From NCBI RefSeq assembly GCF_030385785.1, contig NZ_JAUEDK010000001.1:62001-126000 (forward strand): 64,000 nucleotides of DNA, written 5' to 3'. This stretch comes from Crenobacter oryzisoli (GTDB lineage: Bacteria > Pseudomonadota > Gammaproteobacteria > Burkholderiales > Chromobacteriaceae). The translations under genes were made by a program, and so were the position numbers. Under the pieces are notes generated by a model. It saw nothing but the letters and a program-made list of their open reading frames with translations. It did no database searches and was not told the origin of the DNA. Below, one piece after another: positions 28,129 to 38,249 of this stretch. Numbering within the stretch: the first letter of the stretch is position 1; the number at the start of each line of letters is the position of its first letter.

Positions 28129-28869
28129 ATGCGTTTGAAGGGCAAGGTTTCGATCATTACGGGTGGGGCCAGCGGTATCGGCAAAGCCACCGCGCTGAAA
28201 TTCGCCAAGGAAGGCGCGATCGTCGCCGTCGGCGATTTGAATCTTGGCACCGTTGAGACCATCGTCGCCGAGATCAAGGCTGCCGGCGGTGAGGCAGTCG
28301 GCTATAAGGTCGACGTGACCAACAAGGCGCAGATCGCCGAGATGGTCGCCGACCTGAAGAACCGCTTCGGTCGCATCGACGTACTGGTCAACAACGCCGG
28401 CATCCTGGCTGATGCCCAGTTGACCAAGATGACCGACGAGCAGTTCGACCGGGTGATCGACGTCAACCTGAAGGGCGTGTACAACTGCACCAAGGCGGTG
28501 GTCGACACCATGATCGAGCAGGGCAGCGGGGTGATCCTGAACGCCAGTTCGGTGGTCGGCGTGTACGGCAACTTCGGCCAGACCAACTACGCTGCGTCGA
28601 AGTTCGGCGTGATTGGCTTCGTGAAGACTTGGGCGAAGGAGCTGGGCAAGAAGGGCATCCGGGCCAACGCAGTGTGCCCAGGCTTCGTCGCCACGCCTAT
28701 CCTGAGTTCGATGCCGGAGAAGGTGATCCAGGCGATGGAAGAAAAGGTGCCGATGCGCCGCATGGCCCAGCCGGAAGAGATCGCCAACGTCTACGCCTTC
28801 CTCGCCAGCGACGAGGCAAGCTACATCAACGGTGCCGCGATCGAGGTGACCGGCGGCCTGGCGCTGTAA
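28129..28869 (+). CDS. FabG-like short-chain dehydrogenase (3-oxoacyl-ACP reductase family)
   Basis: A 246-residue classical SDR with the cofactor loop [12 protein letters not shown], and catalytic S141, Y154 and K158 (NYAASK). The C-terminal [12 protein letters not shown] end is typical of FabG and 3-ketoacyl-CoA reductases. It is likely an NADPH-dependent 3-oxoacyl-ACP or acetoacetyl-CoA reductase. It stands alone between ybiT and cysB rather than in a fab cluster, so it may be an accessory paralogue. An AAGGAAG ribosome binding site precedes the ATG. Confidence 0.88.
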   Translation: MRLKGKVSIITGGASGIGKATALKFAKEGAIVAVGDLNLGTVETIVAEIKAAGGEAVGYKVDVTNKAQIAEMVADLKNRFGRIDVLVNNAGILADAQLTKMTDEQFDRVIDVNLKGVYNCTKAVVDTMIEQGSGVILNASSVVGVYGNFGQTNYAASKFGVIGFVKTWAKELGKKGIRANAVCPGFVATPILSSMPEKVIQAMEEKVPMRRMAQPEEIANVYAFLASDEASYINGAAIEVTGGLAL

Positions 28870-28892
28870 GCGTTACCGCTCGTCGACATGAC

Positions 28893-28923
28893 AACGCCCC
28901 GAGGCATGGCCCGGGGCGTTTTG
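28893..28923 (+). terminator. Terminator between the SDR gene and cysB
   Basis: AACGCCCCG (28893-28901) pairs with CGGGGCGTT (28912-28920), followed by TTTG. The genes are convergent here. Confidence 0.85.
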
Positions 28924-28951
28924 TCGTATCGTGTCGCTCACGTTAGGGCGC

Positions 28952-29896
28952 TTATTCGTCGTCGTCCGGTTCGTGGGCGAGCAGGGCGGCCTCGACCGCC
29001 TTGCGGGTCAGGTGCGGGGCGAACAGCTCGATGAAGGTGTAGGCGAAACCGCGTAAATAGGCATCCTTGCGCAGGCCGATCTTGGTGGTCGACGAGTCGA
29101 ACAGGTGTGAGGCATCGATCGCGCGCAGCTTGGTGTCGCGCTCGGCTTCGTACGACATGGTGGCGATGATGCCGATGCCCAGGCCCAGCGTTACATAGGT
29201 CTTGATCACGTCGGTGTCGATCGCGGTCAGCACCACGTTTGGGGTCAGACCGGCGTCGCTGAACGCCTTGTTGATTTTGGAGCGACCGGCGAAGGCGAAG
29301 TCGTAGGTGACGATCGGGTAGCTGGCGATGTCGGCCAGCGTAATCGTGCGCTCGAGGTCCAGCAGCGGATGGCCGACCGGCACTACGATGCTGCGGTTCC
29401 ATTCGTAGCAGGGCAGCATCGCCAGGTCCTTATAGAGGGCGATGCCCTCGGTGGCGACTGCGAGGTCGGCCTCGCCGGCGACGACCATTTCGCAGATCTG
29501 CGTAGGGCTGCCCTGTTTGATCGACAAGCGTACCTTAGGGTAGCGGCGCACGAATTCGGCGATAGTGTCCGGCAGCGCGTAGCGTGCCTGGGTGTGGGTG
29601 GTGGCGACGGTGAGCGAGCCCTCGGCCTCGCGCGAAAACTCGTCACCGACGCGCTTGAGGTTCTGTGCTTCGCGCAGGATGCGCTCGGCGATGCGCAGCA
29701 CCTCCTTGCCAGGTTCGGACACCGCCACGACGCGTTTGCCGTTGCGGATGAACACCTGGATACCCAGCTCGTCTTCGAGCAGGCGGATCTGTTTGGAGAT
29801 GCCCGGTTGCGAGGTGTGCAGCTTTTCGGCCGCCTCGGAGACGTTCAGTCCCTGTTTTGCTACCTCGACCAGGTAGCGCAGTTGCTGCAGCTTCAT
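28952..29896 (-). CDS. cysB: LysR-type sulfur regulator CysB
   Basis: A 314-residue CysB: winged helix KLQQLRYLVEVAKQGLNVSEAA with TSQPGISKQIRLLE, and an effector domain with the TTHTQARYALP segment that binds N-acetylserine/O-acetylserine. It activates the assimilatory sulfate genes. It is divergent from cysH, and the 129-bp AT-rich gap (29897-30025) is the expected CysB-controlled region. The acidic tail EPDDDE is unusual but harmless. Confidence 0.95.
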   Translation of the reverse strand: MKLQQLRYLVEVAKQGLNVSEAAEKLHTSQPGISKQIRLLEDELGIQVFIRNGKRVVAVSEPGKEVLRIAERILREAQNLKRVGDEFSREAEGSLTVATTHTQARYALPDTIAEFVRRYPKVRLSIKQGSPTQICEMVVAGEADLAVATEGIALYKDLAMLPCYEWNRSIVVPVGHPLLDLERTITLADIASYPIVTYDFAFAGRSKINKAFSDAGLTPNVVLTAIDTDVIKTYVTLGLGIGIIATMSYEAERDTKLRAIDASHLFDSSTTKIGLRKDAYLRGFAYTFIELFAPHLTRKAVEAALLAHEPDDDE

Positions 29897-30025
29897 TGTT
29901 CAGTCTCTTGTCTTATTTCTATAAAACTATAAGTGCTTAAACCCTAACGCAATATTCTTTTATGGTTTTAGGCATGTTGGATACCATGCGTCCAATTGTC
30001 AATGGACTTTTTAGTGGAGCTTGCC

Positions 30026-30730
30026 ATGTCCTTCGAGGAAAAACTGGCCGCGACCGAGGCCCTGCTCGCCGAGATCGCCCGTGACTTCGCACCGGCGGTA
30101 TTCGCCAACAGCTTCGGTGCCGAGGACATGGTGCTGACCGACCTGATCGCCCGCCTCAATCTGCCGATCGCCTCGTTCAGCCTCGACACCGGCCGCCTGC
30201 CGACGGAAACCTATACGCTGATGCAGGAAGTGGAGGGGCGCTATACCACCCATCCTGTCAAGCTGTTCTTCCCCAATGCGGCCAACGTCGAGGGCTATGT
30301 GAACCAGCACGGCATCAATGCGTTTTACGACAGCGTTGAGCTGCGTAAGGAATGCTGCCGCATCCGCAAGCTCGAGCCGCTCAAGCGCGCGCTGGCTGGG
30401 CAAAAGGCCTGGATTACCGGCCTGCGCCGCGAGCAGTCGCCGACCCGCACCGATATGGCCGACCGCGAATTCGACGCCGGCAACGGCCTGATGAAGTTCA
30501 ATCCGTTGTTGGAGTGGACCGAGCAGGAAGTGTGGGCCTACCTGACCGAGCGTCAGGTACCGGTGAACGCGCTGCACGCCAAACGTTACCCGTCGATCGG
30601 CTGCGCGCCCTGTACCCGTTCGATCACCGTCGGGGAGGATGTGCGTGCCGGCCGCTGGTGGTGGGAAGACCCCGAATTGAAAGAGTGCGGCCTGCACGCC
30701 AATAAGCCGGCCAACGTCTCCGCGATCTGA
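30026..30730 (+). CDS. cysH: Phosphoadenylyl/adenylyl-sulfate reductase CysH, iron-sulfur type
   Basis: Reduces activated sulfate to sulfite with thioredoxin. A 234-residue protein with the PP-loop segment FSLDTGRLPTETY and two cysteine pairs, C110/C111 (ECCRIRK) and C193/C196 (GCAPCTR), which hold a [4Fe-4S] cluster. The catalytic cysteine is C221 in ELKECGLH. The cluster cysteines predict adenylyl-sulfate (APS) reductase activity, so no CysC would be needed. The ATG at 30026 follows GGAG. First gene of cysH-cysI-DUF934, divergent from cysB. Confidence 0.94.
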   Translation: MSFEEKLAATEALLAEIARDFAPAVFANSFGAEDMVLTDLIARLNLPIASFSLDTGRLPTETYTLMQEVEGRYTTHPVKLFFPNAANVEGYVNQHGINAFYDSVELRKECCRIRKLEPLKRALAGQKAWITGLRREQSPTRTDMADREFDAGNGLMKFNPLLEWTEQEVWAYLTERQVPVNALHAKRYPSIGCAPCTRSITVGEDVRAGRWWWEDPELKECGLHANKPANVSAI

Positions 30731-30777
30731 AACTGTTTAGTGTTGCCGGCCGTCACGGCCGGTGTTGAGAGGGTGCC

Positions 30778-32436
30778 ATGTACCGTTACGACGCCATCGA
30801 CCATCGCATTGTCCGCGAGCGGGTCGAGGAGTTCCGCGACCAGACCCGCCGCTTCCTCGCCGGCGAGCTTTCCGAGGACGAATTCCGCCCGCTGCGGCTG
30901 ATGAACGGCCTGTATATCCAGCGCCTCGCGCCGATGCTGCGCGTGGCGATCCCGTACGGCCACCTGTCGAGCACGCAGCTGCGCAAGCTGGCCGATATCG
31001 CCCGCCGCTACGACAAGGGCTACGGCCACTTCACCACGCGCCAGAACCTGCAGTACAACTGGCCGACGCTGGAGTCTGTGCCCGACATCCTGGCCGAACT
31101 GGCCGAAGTGGAAATGCACGCCATCCAGACCTCGGGCAACTGCGTGCGCAACACCACCACCGACGCGTTCGCCGGCGTTGCCGCCGACGAGCTGATCGAC
31201 CCGCGTCCGTACTGCGAGATCATCCGCCAGTGGAGCACGCTGCACCCCGAGTTCGCTTACCTGCCGCGCAAGTTCAAGATCGCCGTGTCCGGTGCCGTCG
31301 AGGACCGTGCCGCCACGCTGGTGCACGATATCGGTCTGCACGTGGTGAAGAATGCTGCCGGTGAAGTGGGCTTCAAAGTGATCGTCGGTGGCGGTCTGGG
31401 GCGTACCCCGATCATCGGCGAAGTGGTGCGCGAGTTCCTGCCGACCGAGCACCTGCTCACCTATCTGGACGCGATCCTGCGCGTGTACAACCGCTTCGGC
31501 CGTCGCGATAACAAGTACAAGGCGCGCATCAAGATCCTGGTGAAAGCGCTGACCGTGGAAGGCTTCGCCGCCAAGGTGGAGGAGGAGTGGTCGCACCTGA
31601 AGGACGGCCCGGCGACGATCCGTCCCGAGGACGTTGCGCACTACGCCAGCTTCTTCACCGCGCCGGCTTACGAGAGCCTTTCGGGCAGCCCGGCCGAGTT
31701 CGCGGCCAAGCTGGCCGAACAGCCTGCGTTCGCACGCTGGGTGGAACGCAATACCCGTGCTCATCGTCAATCGGGCTACCGCTCGGTGGTGCTGTCGCTG
31801 AAGAAGACCGGTGTGCCGCCGGGCGACGCTAGCGACGCGCAGATGGACGCGGTGGCCGACTGGGCCGACCGTTTCGGCTTCGGCGAGATCCGCGTCGCGC
31901 ACGAGCAGAACCTGATCCTGCCGGACGTGAAGGAGCGCGACCTGTTCGTGCTGTGGGAGCTGGCCAAGCAGCAAGGCTTCGCCACCCCGAACGTCGGCCT
32001 CCTGACCGACATCATCTGCTGCCCGGGCGGCGACTTCTGCTCGCTGGCCAATGCCAAGTCCATCCCGGTGGCCGAGGCAATCCAGCAGCGTTTCGACGAC
32101 TTCGACTACCTGAACGACTTGGGCGAGATCGACCTGAACATGTCCGGTTGCATGAACGCCTGTGGCCACCATCATGTCGGCCACATCGGTATCCTCGGCG
32201 TCGACAAGAATGGTGAGGAGTGGTACCAGATCACCCTCGGCGGCAGCCAGGGCAACCAGACCAGTCTGGGCAAGGTGATCGGCCCGTCGTTCGCCCGTGC
32301 TCAGATGCCTGACGTGATCGAGAAAATCCTGTCGGTCTACGTGGAACAGCGCCAGCAAGGCGAGCGCTTTATCGAAGCGGTGCGTCGTCTGGGTATCACC
32401 CCCTTCAAGGAGCGCGTCTATGCAAAAGATCATTAA
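30778..32436 (+). CDS. cysI: Sulfite reductase hemoprotein, CysI type
   Basis: A 552-residue nitrite/sulfite reductase with two ferredoxin-like and two siroheme-binding halves. The [4Fe-4S]-siroheme ligands are C415 and C421 (CCPGGDFC) and C458 and C462 (GCMNACGHH). It reduces sulfite to sulfide by six electrons. No flavoprotein CysJ gene is adjacent, so electrons probably come from ferredoxin or an unlinked reductase. It lies 47 bp after cysH; its end overlaps the DUF934 gene by 17 bp. Confidence 0.95.
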   Translation: MYRYDAIDHRIVRERVEEFRDQTRRFLAGELSEDEFRPLRLMNGLYIQRLAPMLRVAIPYGHLSSTQLRKLADIARRYDKGYGHFTTRQNLQYNWPTLESVPDILAELAEVEMHAIQTSGNCVRNTTTDAFAGVAADELIDPRPYCEIIRQWSTLHPEFAYLPRKFKIAVSGAVEDRAATLVHDIGLHVVKNAAGEVGFKVIVGGGLGRTPIIGEVVREFLPTEHLLTYLDAILRVYNRFGRRDNKYKARIKILVKALTVEGFAAKVEEEWSHLKDGPATIRPEDVAHYASFFTAPAYESLSGSPAEFAAKLAEQPAFARWVERNTRAHRQSGYRSVVLSLKKTGVPPGDASDAQMDAVADWADRFGFGEIRVAHEQNLILPDVKERDLFVLWELAKQQGFATPNVGLLTDIICCPGGDFCSLANAKSIPVAEAIQQRFDDFDYLNDLGEIDLNMSGCMNACGHHHVGHIGILGVDKNGEEWYQITLGGSQGNQTSLGKVIGPSFARAQMPDVIEKILSVYVEQRQQGERFIEAVRRLGITPFKERVYAKDH

Positions 32437-32932
32437 GGACGGCGCCATCGTCACGGACGATTGGGTGCGCCTGCCGTTGGCGGAAGACGGTACTGTTGCC
32501 AATGTGCCACAAGATAGCGATGTCATCGTGCCGCTGGCGGCTTGGTTGGCAGAACCGCAACGCTGGCAGTCCCGCGTGGGACGCACTGCAGTGTGGCTTG
32601 CACCCGACGACGACCCGGCCAAATTGGCCGCATCGCTCGACCGCTTGCCGCTGGTGGCGGTCGACTTCCCGGCCTTTGCGGACGGACGAGGCTACAGCAT
32701 CGGTCGTTTGTTGCGTGAGCGCTACAACTATGCCGGGGAGCTTCGTGCACTAGGCGACGTTGGGCAGGATCAGCTTCACTATCTGTGGCAGGTCGGTTTT
32801 AATGCATTTGAAATTAAACCCAGCCAGAATATAGAGTTGGCATTGCAGGCACTGGCTCGATTTAGCGAACGGTATCAGGCCACTTTCCGCGAGCCAGAGC
32901 CACTGTTTCGTCGACGCGTCACTGGGGAATGA
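32420..32932 (+). CDS. DUF934 domain protein of the sulfite reductase operon
   Basis: A 170-residue DUF934 protein with the conserved AVDFPAFADGRGYSIGRLLRER and QVGFNAFEIKPSQNIELAL. The family is nearly always encoded next to cysI or cysH in beta- and alphaproteobacteria and is thought to assist sulfite reductase, for instance in electron transfer. The mechanism is unknown. The start lies inside cysI (17-bp overlap), which implies translational coupling. Base composition at the 3' end (from about 32800) is noticeably more AT-rich. Confidence 0.9.
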   Translation: MQKIIKDGAIVTDDWVRLPLAEDGTVANVPQDSDVIVPLAAWLAEPQRWQSRVGRTAVWLAPDDDPAKLAASLDRLPLVAVDFPAFADGRGYSIGRLLRERYNYAGELRALGDVGQDQLHYLWQVGFNAFEIKPSQNIELALQALARFSERYQATFREPEPLFRRRVTGE

Positions 32933-32940
32933 GTTGTTGC

Positions 32941-32987
32941 ATAAGGGACACAGTTCGTGTCTCTTATAGCAGATTTTTTTGGTTTTT
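32941..32987 (+). terminator. Terminator of the cysH-cysI-DUF934 operon
   Basis: ATAAGGGACAC and GTGTCTCTTAT form an 11-bp stem with one mismatch (32941-32967), followed by AGCAGATTTTTTT. Confidence 0.82.
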
Positions 32988-33023
32988 ATGCAACAAGTTG
33001 GCGGTTTTGCGCCTGTGGTGCTG

Positions 33024-33052
33024 TTGACAGTGGATTGGCGCATTCCTATAGT
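33024..33052 (+). promoter_or_regulatory. Strong sigma-70 promoter of ompA
   Basis: Consensus TTGACA (33024-33029), 17-bp spacer, TATAGT (33047-33052). It predicts a 5' untranslated leader of about 110 nt, typical of abundant outer-membrane protein mRNAs under small-RNA control. Confidence 0.85.
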
Positions 33053-33168
33053 GCCGGTTAACTGCATAGACACAGCTTGGCAACACCCTGTTGTTTGCAG
33101 TGAGCTTAAAGTCGAGTGCGTCTTTGCGCGTTTGCCGCACGGATACGTTTTACAAAAAAGGGAATAAC

Positions 33169-33819
33169 ATGACCAAACAGCTGAAACTGAGCGCTCTGGT
33201 AGCTGCCATGCTGGTATCGGCGAGTGCCTTTGCTGCCAAGCCGGGTTACACCGTTGATCAAACCACTGATGCCGTGACCCGTAACAGCTACGGTGAATGC
33301 TGGCACACCGCTTACTTCGACAAGGCCACCCAAGGTCTGGTTGAGTGCGGCGACAAAGAAGCTCCGAAGCCGGTTGCCGCTGTAGAGCAGCCGAAAATGG
33401 TTGTTGTAACCGAAAAAGTCACCATCTCTTCCGAAGTGCTGTTCAACTTCGACAAGGCTACTCTGCGTCCGGACGCCAAGAAAGAACTGGACCCGCTGGT
33501 TGAGCGCTTCAAGCAAGGCGGCGTGAACCTGCAGAGCGTGGAAATCGACGGCTACACCGACTGGGTTGGTAGCGACAAGTACAACCTGGCGCTGTCGCAG
33601 AAACGTGCTAACACTGTTAAGAACTACCTGGTTGCCAACGGCGTACCGGCTGAAAAGCTGACCGCAGTAGGCAAGGGCAGTGCCGATGCCAAGTTCACCG
33701 AACAGTGCAAGGGCAAGAAGTTCAAGAACAAAGCAGCTCGCAACGCTTGCTCCGCTGGCGACCGTCGCGTAGAACTGCAAATCAACACCCTGAAAGAAAA
33801 CACCCAGCCGGCCAAGTAA
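33169..33819 (+). CDS. OmpA-family peptidoglycan-binding protein (RmpM-like)
   Basis: A 216-residue protein: signal peptide (cleaved after ASAFA), a short unique segment with two cysteines (GECWHTAY, VECGD), a linker of Lys/Pro/Val, and a C-terminal OmpA domain (about 88-205). The domain includes FDKATLRPDAKKELDPL and the diaminopimelate-binding TDWVGSDKYNLALSQKRA. There is no N-terminal beta-barrel, so it resembles neisserial RmpM, which tethers outer-membrane proteins to murein. Codon use is strongly biased, suggesting high expression. The ATG at 33169 follows AAAAGGGAATAAC. Confidence 0.92.
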   Translation: MTKQLKLSALVAAMLVSASAFAAKPGYTVDQTTDAVTRNSYGECWHTAYFDKATQGLVECGDKEAPKPVAAVEQPKMVVVTEKVTISSEVLFNFDKATLRPDAKKELDPLVERFKQGGVNLQSVEIDGYTDWVGSDKYNLALSQKRANTVKNYLVANGVPAEKLTAVGKGSADAKFTEQCKGKKFKNKAARNACSAGDRRVELQINTLKENTQPAK

Positions 33820-33850
33820 TTTGTCCGCTGAAGGTTTTCCTTCTGCCAAG

Positions 33851-33878
33851 AAAGCCCTGCATCAGCAGGGCTTTTTTC
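33851..33878 (+). terminator. Terminator after ompA
   Basis: GCCCTGC-ATCA-GCAGGGC stem (33854-33871) followed by TTTTTT. Confidence 0.93.
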
Positions 33879-33970
33879 ATATATTTTTCAGAAGTGGCCG
33901 CATGTCTGTGCGGGTGGCGTTAGGACGTGCCGCCCGCTAAAATCATTTGTTTTCAGGATCAGGGCGGGGA

Positions 33971-34909
33971 ATGCAGGTTTTTTTCGGACCTCCGCATGGT
34001 GATGCGGTGCCGCACGGTTGTGCGCTGACCATCGGTAATTTCGATGGCGTACACCACGGGCATCAAAAAATGCTGGCGCGATTGAGCGATGCGGCGCGTG
34101 CGCGTCATCTGCCGGCAGCGCTGTTGACCTTTGAGCCACACCCGCGCGAGGTGTTCGCCCGCGGCAACCCGCCGGCACGACTGTCGACTTTGCGCGACAA
34201 GTTGGCCTTCCTCGAAGCGCAGCACCTGCTCGATTACGTGTTCGTGTTCCGTTTCAACCGGCCCTTTGCATCGCTCACTGCCGAGGCTTTTATCCGTCAG
34301 GTGTTGGTGGAGGAGCTGCATACCCGCTATCTGTTGATCGGCGACGACTTCCAGTTCGGCGCCAAGCGCCAGGGCAATTTCGAGTTGCTCGCGTCCTGTC
34401 CAGACTTTGTCACCGAGGCAATGCCCTCGGTGCTGGTGGCGGGCGAGAGAGCGTCGAGCACGCGGGTGCGCGAATGCCTGGCTGGTGGTGATCTGGCCGC
34501 AGCCGAGCGCTTGCTTGGCCGGCCGTATCAGCTGTCCGGCCGGGTGATGCACGGCCAGAAGCTCGGCCGCACCATCGGTTTTCCGACTGCCAACATCCAT
34601 TTGCCGCACCGTAAGCCGCCACTGCACGGGGTGTTTGTGGTCGAGGTGGACGGGCCGTTCGGCCGCAAGGGAGGGGTGGCGAGCCTGGGGCAGAACCCCA
34701 CGGTGACTGACACGCTCAATTTCAAGCTGGAAGTACACCTGTTCGACTGTTCGGCCGATCTTTACGGCCAGCGGCTGACCGTGCATTTCCTGAAAAAGCT
34801 GCGCGACGAAGCGCGGTATGACGATTTGACGGAGCTGGTGGCGCAGATCGAGCGCGACGCTGCCAGCGCCCAAACCTATTTGACCAGTTTGCAACGAGAA
34901 AACGCATGA
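33971..34909 (+). CDS. ribF: Bifunctional riboflavin kinase / FAD synthetase RibF
   Basis: A 312-residue protein. The N-terminal FMN adenylyltransferase domain has [14 protein letters not shown] and the [12 protein letters not shown] (ISSTxxR) motif. The C-terminal riboflavin kinase domain has [14 protein letters not shown] and GQNPTV. It makes FMN and FAD from riboflavin. The ATG at 33971 is preceded by AGGGCGGGGA. The stop overlaps the ileS start (ATGA), beginning the conserved ribF-ileS-lspA-ispH cluster. Confidence 0.96.
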   Translation: MQVFFGPPHGDAVPHGCALTIGNFDGVHHGHQKMLARLSDAARARHLPAALLTFEPHPREVFARGNPPARLSTLRDKLAFLEAQHLLDYVFVFRFNRPFASLTAEAFIRQVLVEELHTRYLLIGDDFQFGAKRQGNFELLASCPDFVTEAMPSVLVAGERASSTRVRECLAGGDLAAAERLLGRPYQLSGRVMHGQKLGRTIGFPTANIHLPHRKPPLHGVFVVEVDGPFGRKGGVASLGQNPTVTDTLNFKLEVHLFDCSADLYGQRLTVHFLKKLRDEARYDDLTELVAQIERDAASAQTYLTSLQRENA

Positions 34910-37689
34910 GTATCGACTATCGCAAGACCGTCAACCTGCTGGACACCCCGTTCCCGATGCGGGGCGATCTGGCAAAACGTGAGCCCGCCTGGGTCAAGCG
35001 CTGGCACGAGCAAAAGCGTTACCAGAAGCTGCGCAAGCTGGCCGCCGGCCGGCCGAAGTTCATCCTGCATGACGGCCCGCCATACGCCAACGGTGACATC
35101 CACATTGGTCACGCGGTCAACAAGGTACTGAAGGACATCATCGTTCGCACCAAGACGTTGTCGGGCTTCGACGCGCCGTACGTGCCGGGCTGGGATTGCC
35201 ACGGCTTGCCGATCGAACTGATGGTCGAGAAGCTGCACGGCAAGGACATCCCGGCGGCCAAGTTCCGCGAGTTGTGCCGCGAGTATGCTCAGGAGCAGAT
35301 TGCCCGCCAGAAGAAGGATTTCATCCGCCTGGGTGTGCTCGGTGACTGGGACAACCCCTATCTGACCATGGAGTTCAAGACCGAGGCCGACATCGTGCGT
35401 ACCCTCGGCAAGATTTACGAGAACGGCTACCTGTTCAAGGGTGAGAAGCCGGTGCACTGGTGCATCGAGTGCGGCTCGGCGCTGGCCGAGGCCGAGGTCG
35501 AGTACGAGGACAAGAACTCGCCGGCGATCGACGTGGCGTTCCGCTTCGTCGAGGGGGCGAAGCTTGCCGAGGCGTTCGGCCTGGCTGCCTCGGTCGACGA
35601 CGGCTATGCAGTGATCTGGACCACCACGCCGTGGACGCTGCCGGCCAACCAGGCGGTGGCGATCAACGCCGGCCTGACCTATCAGTTGATCGATACGCCG
35701 AAGGGCAAACTGGTGCTGGTGAAAGAGCTGGCCGAGGCCGCGCTACAGCGCTACGGCTTCGGAGGTGCCGCTGTGCTGGCGGAGACCAGCGGTGACCGAC
35801 TCGAGCATTTGCTGCTGCAACACCCGTTCTACGACCGTCAGGTGCCGGTGATCGTCGGCGAGCATGTGACGACCGATGCGGGTACCGGCCTGGTGCACAC
35901 CGCACCGGCGCATGGTCTGGAAGATTTCCAGGCCGGCCTCGCCTATGGCCTGCCGGTGGCCAACCCGGTCGGCGACGACGGCCGCTACAAGTCAACCATC
36001 GAGCGCTTCGCCGGCCTGACCGTGTGGGAGGCCAACCCGCAGGTGATCGAGACCCTGGCCGAAGCCGGTGCGCTGCTGGCCAACGTGCGCCTGAACCACA
36101 GCTACCCGCACTGCTGGCGTCACAAGACCCCTATCATCTTCCGCGCCACCGCCCAGTGGTTCATCGGCATGGAGAAGGCCGGCCACGCTGGCACCACGCT
36201 GCGGGGCAATGCCAAGCAGGCAGTCGACGAGACCGAGTTCTTCCCCGCCTGGGGCCGCGCCCGCCTTGAGGCGATGATCGGCAACCGCCCGGACTGGTGT
36301 GTGTCGCGCCAGCGCAATTGGGGCGTACCGATGACCTTCTTCGTGCACAAGGAGAGCGGCGAGCTGCACCCGCGTTCGGCCGAGCTGCTGGAGGAAGTGG
36401 CGCTACGCATCGAGCAGCAGGGCATCGAGGCGTGGTTCAGCCTCGACGCGGCCGAGTTGCTCGGCGATGAGGCCGAACAGTACAAGAAGCTGTCGGACAC
36501 GCTCGACGTGTGGTTCGACTCCGGCTCCACCCACTTCGCGGTGCTGAAGCAGCGCCCGGAGCTGGCCTGGCCGGCGGACCTCTACCTGGAAGGTTCCGAC
36601 CAGCACCGCGGCTGGTTCCAGAGCTCGCTGCTGACCGGCTGCGCCACCATCGGCCGCGCGCCGTACCGCCAGCTGTTGACGCACGGCTTCGTTGTCGATG
36701 GCAAGGGCCTGAAGATGTCCAAGTCCAAGGGCAACGTGGTCGCGCCGCAGAAGGTCAATGACAGCCTCGGCGCCGACATCTTGCGCCTGTGGGTGGCCTC
36801 GACCGACTACTCGGGCGAGCTGGCGATCTCGGACGAAATCCTCAAGCGCGTCACTGAGTCGTACCGCCGCCTGCGCAACACGCTGCGCTTCCTGCTCGCT
36901 AACCTGTCGGACTTCGCGCCGCTGGATCATGCGCTGCCGGTGAGCAAGCTGCTCGAACTCGATCGCTACGCGCTGCTCGTGACCCGCCAGCTGCAGGAGA
37001 AGCTGGCCGGCGATCTGTACCCGCGCTACGCCTTCCACCACGCGGTGCAGGAGATCGTCAATTTCTGCTCGGAGGACCTCGGTGCGTTCTACCTGGACGT
37101 GATCAAGGACCGCCTCTACACTACCAAGGCTGACAGCCACGCGCGTCGTTCGGCGCAGACCGCGCTGTACCACATCACTCGCAGCTTGCTGCTGCTGATC
37201 TCGCCGATCCTGTGCTTTACCGGCGAGGAGGCGTGGGAAGTGCTGACCGGCAGTGACGAGGAGAGTGTGCTGTTCCACACCCTGCATGAATTCCCGCAGG
37301 GCCTCGCCGAAGCCGAGCAGGAGCTGGCCGACAAGTGGAGCGCAATTCGCGAGTTCCGTGCGCAGGCGAACAAGGAAATCGAGTCGCTGCGTGCCGCCGA
37401 CAAGCTCGGCTCCTCGCTACAGGCCGAACTCGACATCGAGGTGTCGGGCGAGTTGTACCAGCACCTGCAGAGCCTGGACGGCGACCTCAAGTACGTGCTG
37501 ATCGTGTCGCATGCCAAAGTCAAGGAGGGTGCCGATACCCGCATCAAGGTCACCCCGAGCGTGCATGCCAAGTGCGATCGCTGCTGGCACTACCGTGCCG
37601 ATGTCGGCAGTCATGCCGGCCACGGCAGCGTCTGCGGTCGTTGCGTGAGCAATCTCGACGGCGCCGGCGAGGTGCGTGAGCATGCCTGA
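34906..37689 (+). CDS. ileS: Isoleucyl-tRNA synthetase
   Basis: A 927-residue class I synthetase. HIGH is at 66-69 ([10 protein letters not shown]) and KMSKS at 603-607. The editing domain CP1 lies between them, with [15 protein letters not shown]-terminal zinc finger ([12 protein letters not shown] ... CGRCV) is typical of bacterial IleRS. It charges tRNA-Ile and hydrolyses Val-tRNA-Ile. The start overlaps the ribF stop. I see no T-box, as expected for proteobacteria. Confidence 0.98.
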   Translation: MSIDYRKTVNLLDTPFPMRGDLAKREPAWVKRWHEQKRYQKLRKLAAGRPKFILHDGPPYANGDIHIGHAVNKVLKDIIVRTKTLSGFDAPYVPGWDCHGLPIELMVEKLHGKDIPAAKFRELCREYAQEQIARQKKDFIRLGVLGDWDNPYLTMEFKTEADIVRTLGKIYENGYLFKGEKPVHWCIECGSALAEAEVEYEDKNSPAIDVAFRFVEGAKLAEAFGLAASVDDGYAVIWTTTPWTLPANQAVAINAGLTYQLIDTPKGKLVLVKELAEAALQRYGFGGAAVLAETSGDRLEHLLLQHPFYDRQVPVIVGEHVTTDAGTGLVHTAPAHGLEDFQAGLAYGLPVANPVGDDGRYKSTIERFAGLTVWEANPQVIETLAEAGALLANVRLNHSYPHCWRHKTPIIFRATAQWFIGMEKAGHAGTTLRGNAKQAVDETEFFPAWGRARLEAMIGNRPDWCVSRQRNWGVPMTFFVHKESGELHPRSAELLEEVALRIEQQGIEAWFSLDAAELLGDEAEQYKKLSDTLDVWFDSGSTHFAVLKQRPELAWPADLYLEGSDQHRGWFQSSLLTGCATIGRAPYRQLLTHGFVVDGKGLKMSKSKGNVVAPQKVNDSLGADILRLWVASTDYSGELAISDEILKRVTESYRRLRNTLRFLLANLSDFAPLDHALPVSKLLELDRYALLVTRQLQEKLAGDLYPRYAFHHAVQEIVNFCSEDLGAFYLDVIKDRLYTTKADSHARRSAQTALYHITRSLLLLISPILCFTGEEAWEVLTGSDEESVLFHTLHEFPQGLAEAEQELADKWSAIREFRAQANKEIESLRAADKLGSSLQAELDIEVSGELYQHLQSLDGDLKYVLIVSHAKVKEGADTRIKVTPSVHAKCDRCWHYRADVGSHAGHGSVCGRCVSNLDGAGEVREHA

Positions 37690-37699
37690 GGTCAATGCT

Positions 37700-38194
37700 A
37701 TGACGCTGCCCGACCGCCACAGTAGCAGCGCGATCAAGTGGTTCGCTCTGGCGCTGGCCATCATCGTGCTCGACCAGTTGAGCAAGGTGTACTTCAATGG
37801 CAACTATCAGTACGGTGAAGTGCGTGAAGTGATCCCGGGTGTGTTCAACTTCACGCTGCTCTACAATCCGGGTGCCGCGTTCAGCTTCCTCGCCGATGCC
37901 GGTGGCTGGCAGAAGCACCTGTTCACCGTGCTGGCGTTCGGCGTGTCCGGCTGGCTCGGCTGGAACATTGTGAAGGGACGCTTTTCCTGCCTGATGAATG
38001 TGGCCGCCAGTTTTATCATTGGCGGTGCGCTCGGCAACGTGATTGACCGGATCATCCACGGTCACGTGATCGACTTCATCCAGATCCATTACTACGACGC
38101 CTGGTACTACCCGGCGTTCAACCTGGCCGATTCGTTCATCTGCGTCGGCGCGGCGTTGATGGTACTGGACAGTTTCCGTAAGCCAGCGCTTTAA
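37700..38194 (+). CDS. lspA: Lipoprotein signal peptidase LspA
   Basis: A 164-residue inner-membrane aspartyl protease with four transmembrane helices; it cleaves prolipoproteins before the lipidated cysteine. Catalytic aspartates are D125 in GHVIDF and D144 in FNLADS; GNVIDR precedes them. The ATG at 37700 has GAGGT seven bases upstream and yields the usual family length; an ATG at 37682 overlapping ileS would add six residues. Confidence 0.95.
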   Translation: MTLPDRHSSSAIKWFALALAIIVLDQLSKVYFNGNYQYGEVREVIPGVFNFTLLYNPGAAFSFLADAGGWQKHLFTVLAFGVSGWLGWNIVKGRFSCLMNVAASFIIGGALGNVIDRIIHGHVIDFIQIHYYDAWYYPAFNLADSFICVGAALMVLDSFRKPAL

Positions 38195-38249
38195 ACCCCG
38201 ACGGGGTCGACCGAACCGGTCGGCCCGGTCCGCATGATTAGGAAGTAAC

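Noticed and set aside
30586-32622. 678-codon reverse-strand frame opposite cysH and cysI
   Set aside because: It covers parts of three well-identified plus-strand genes and has no recognisable domain.
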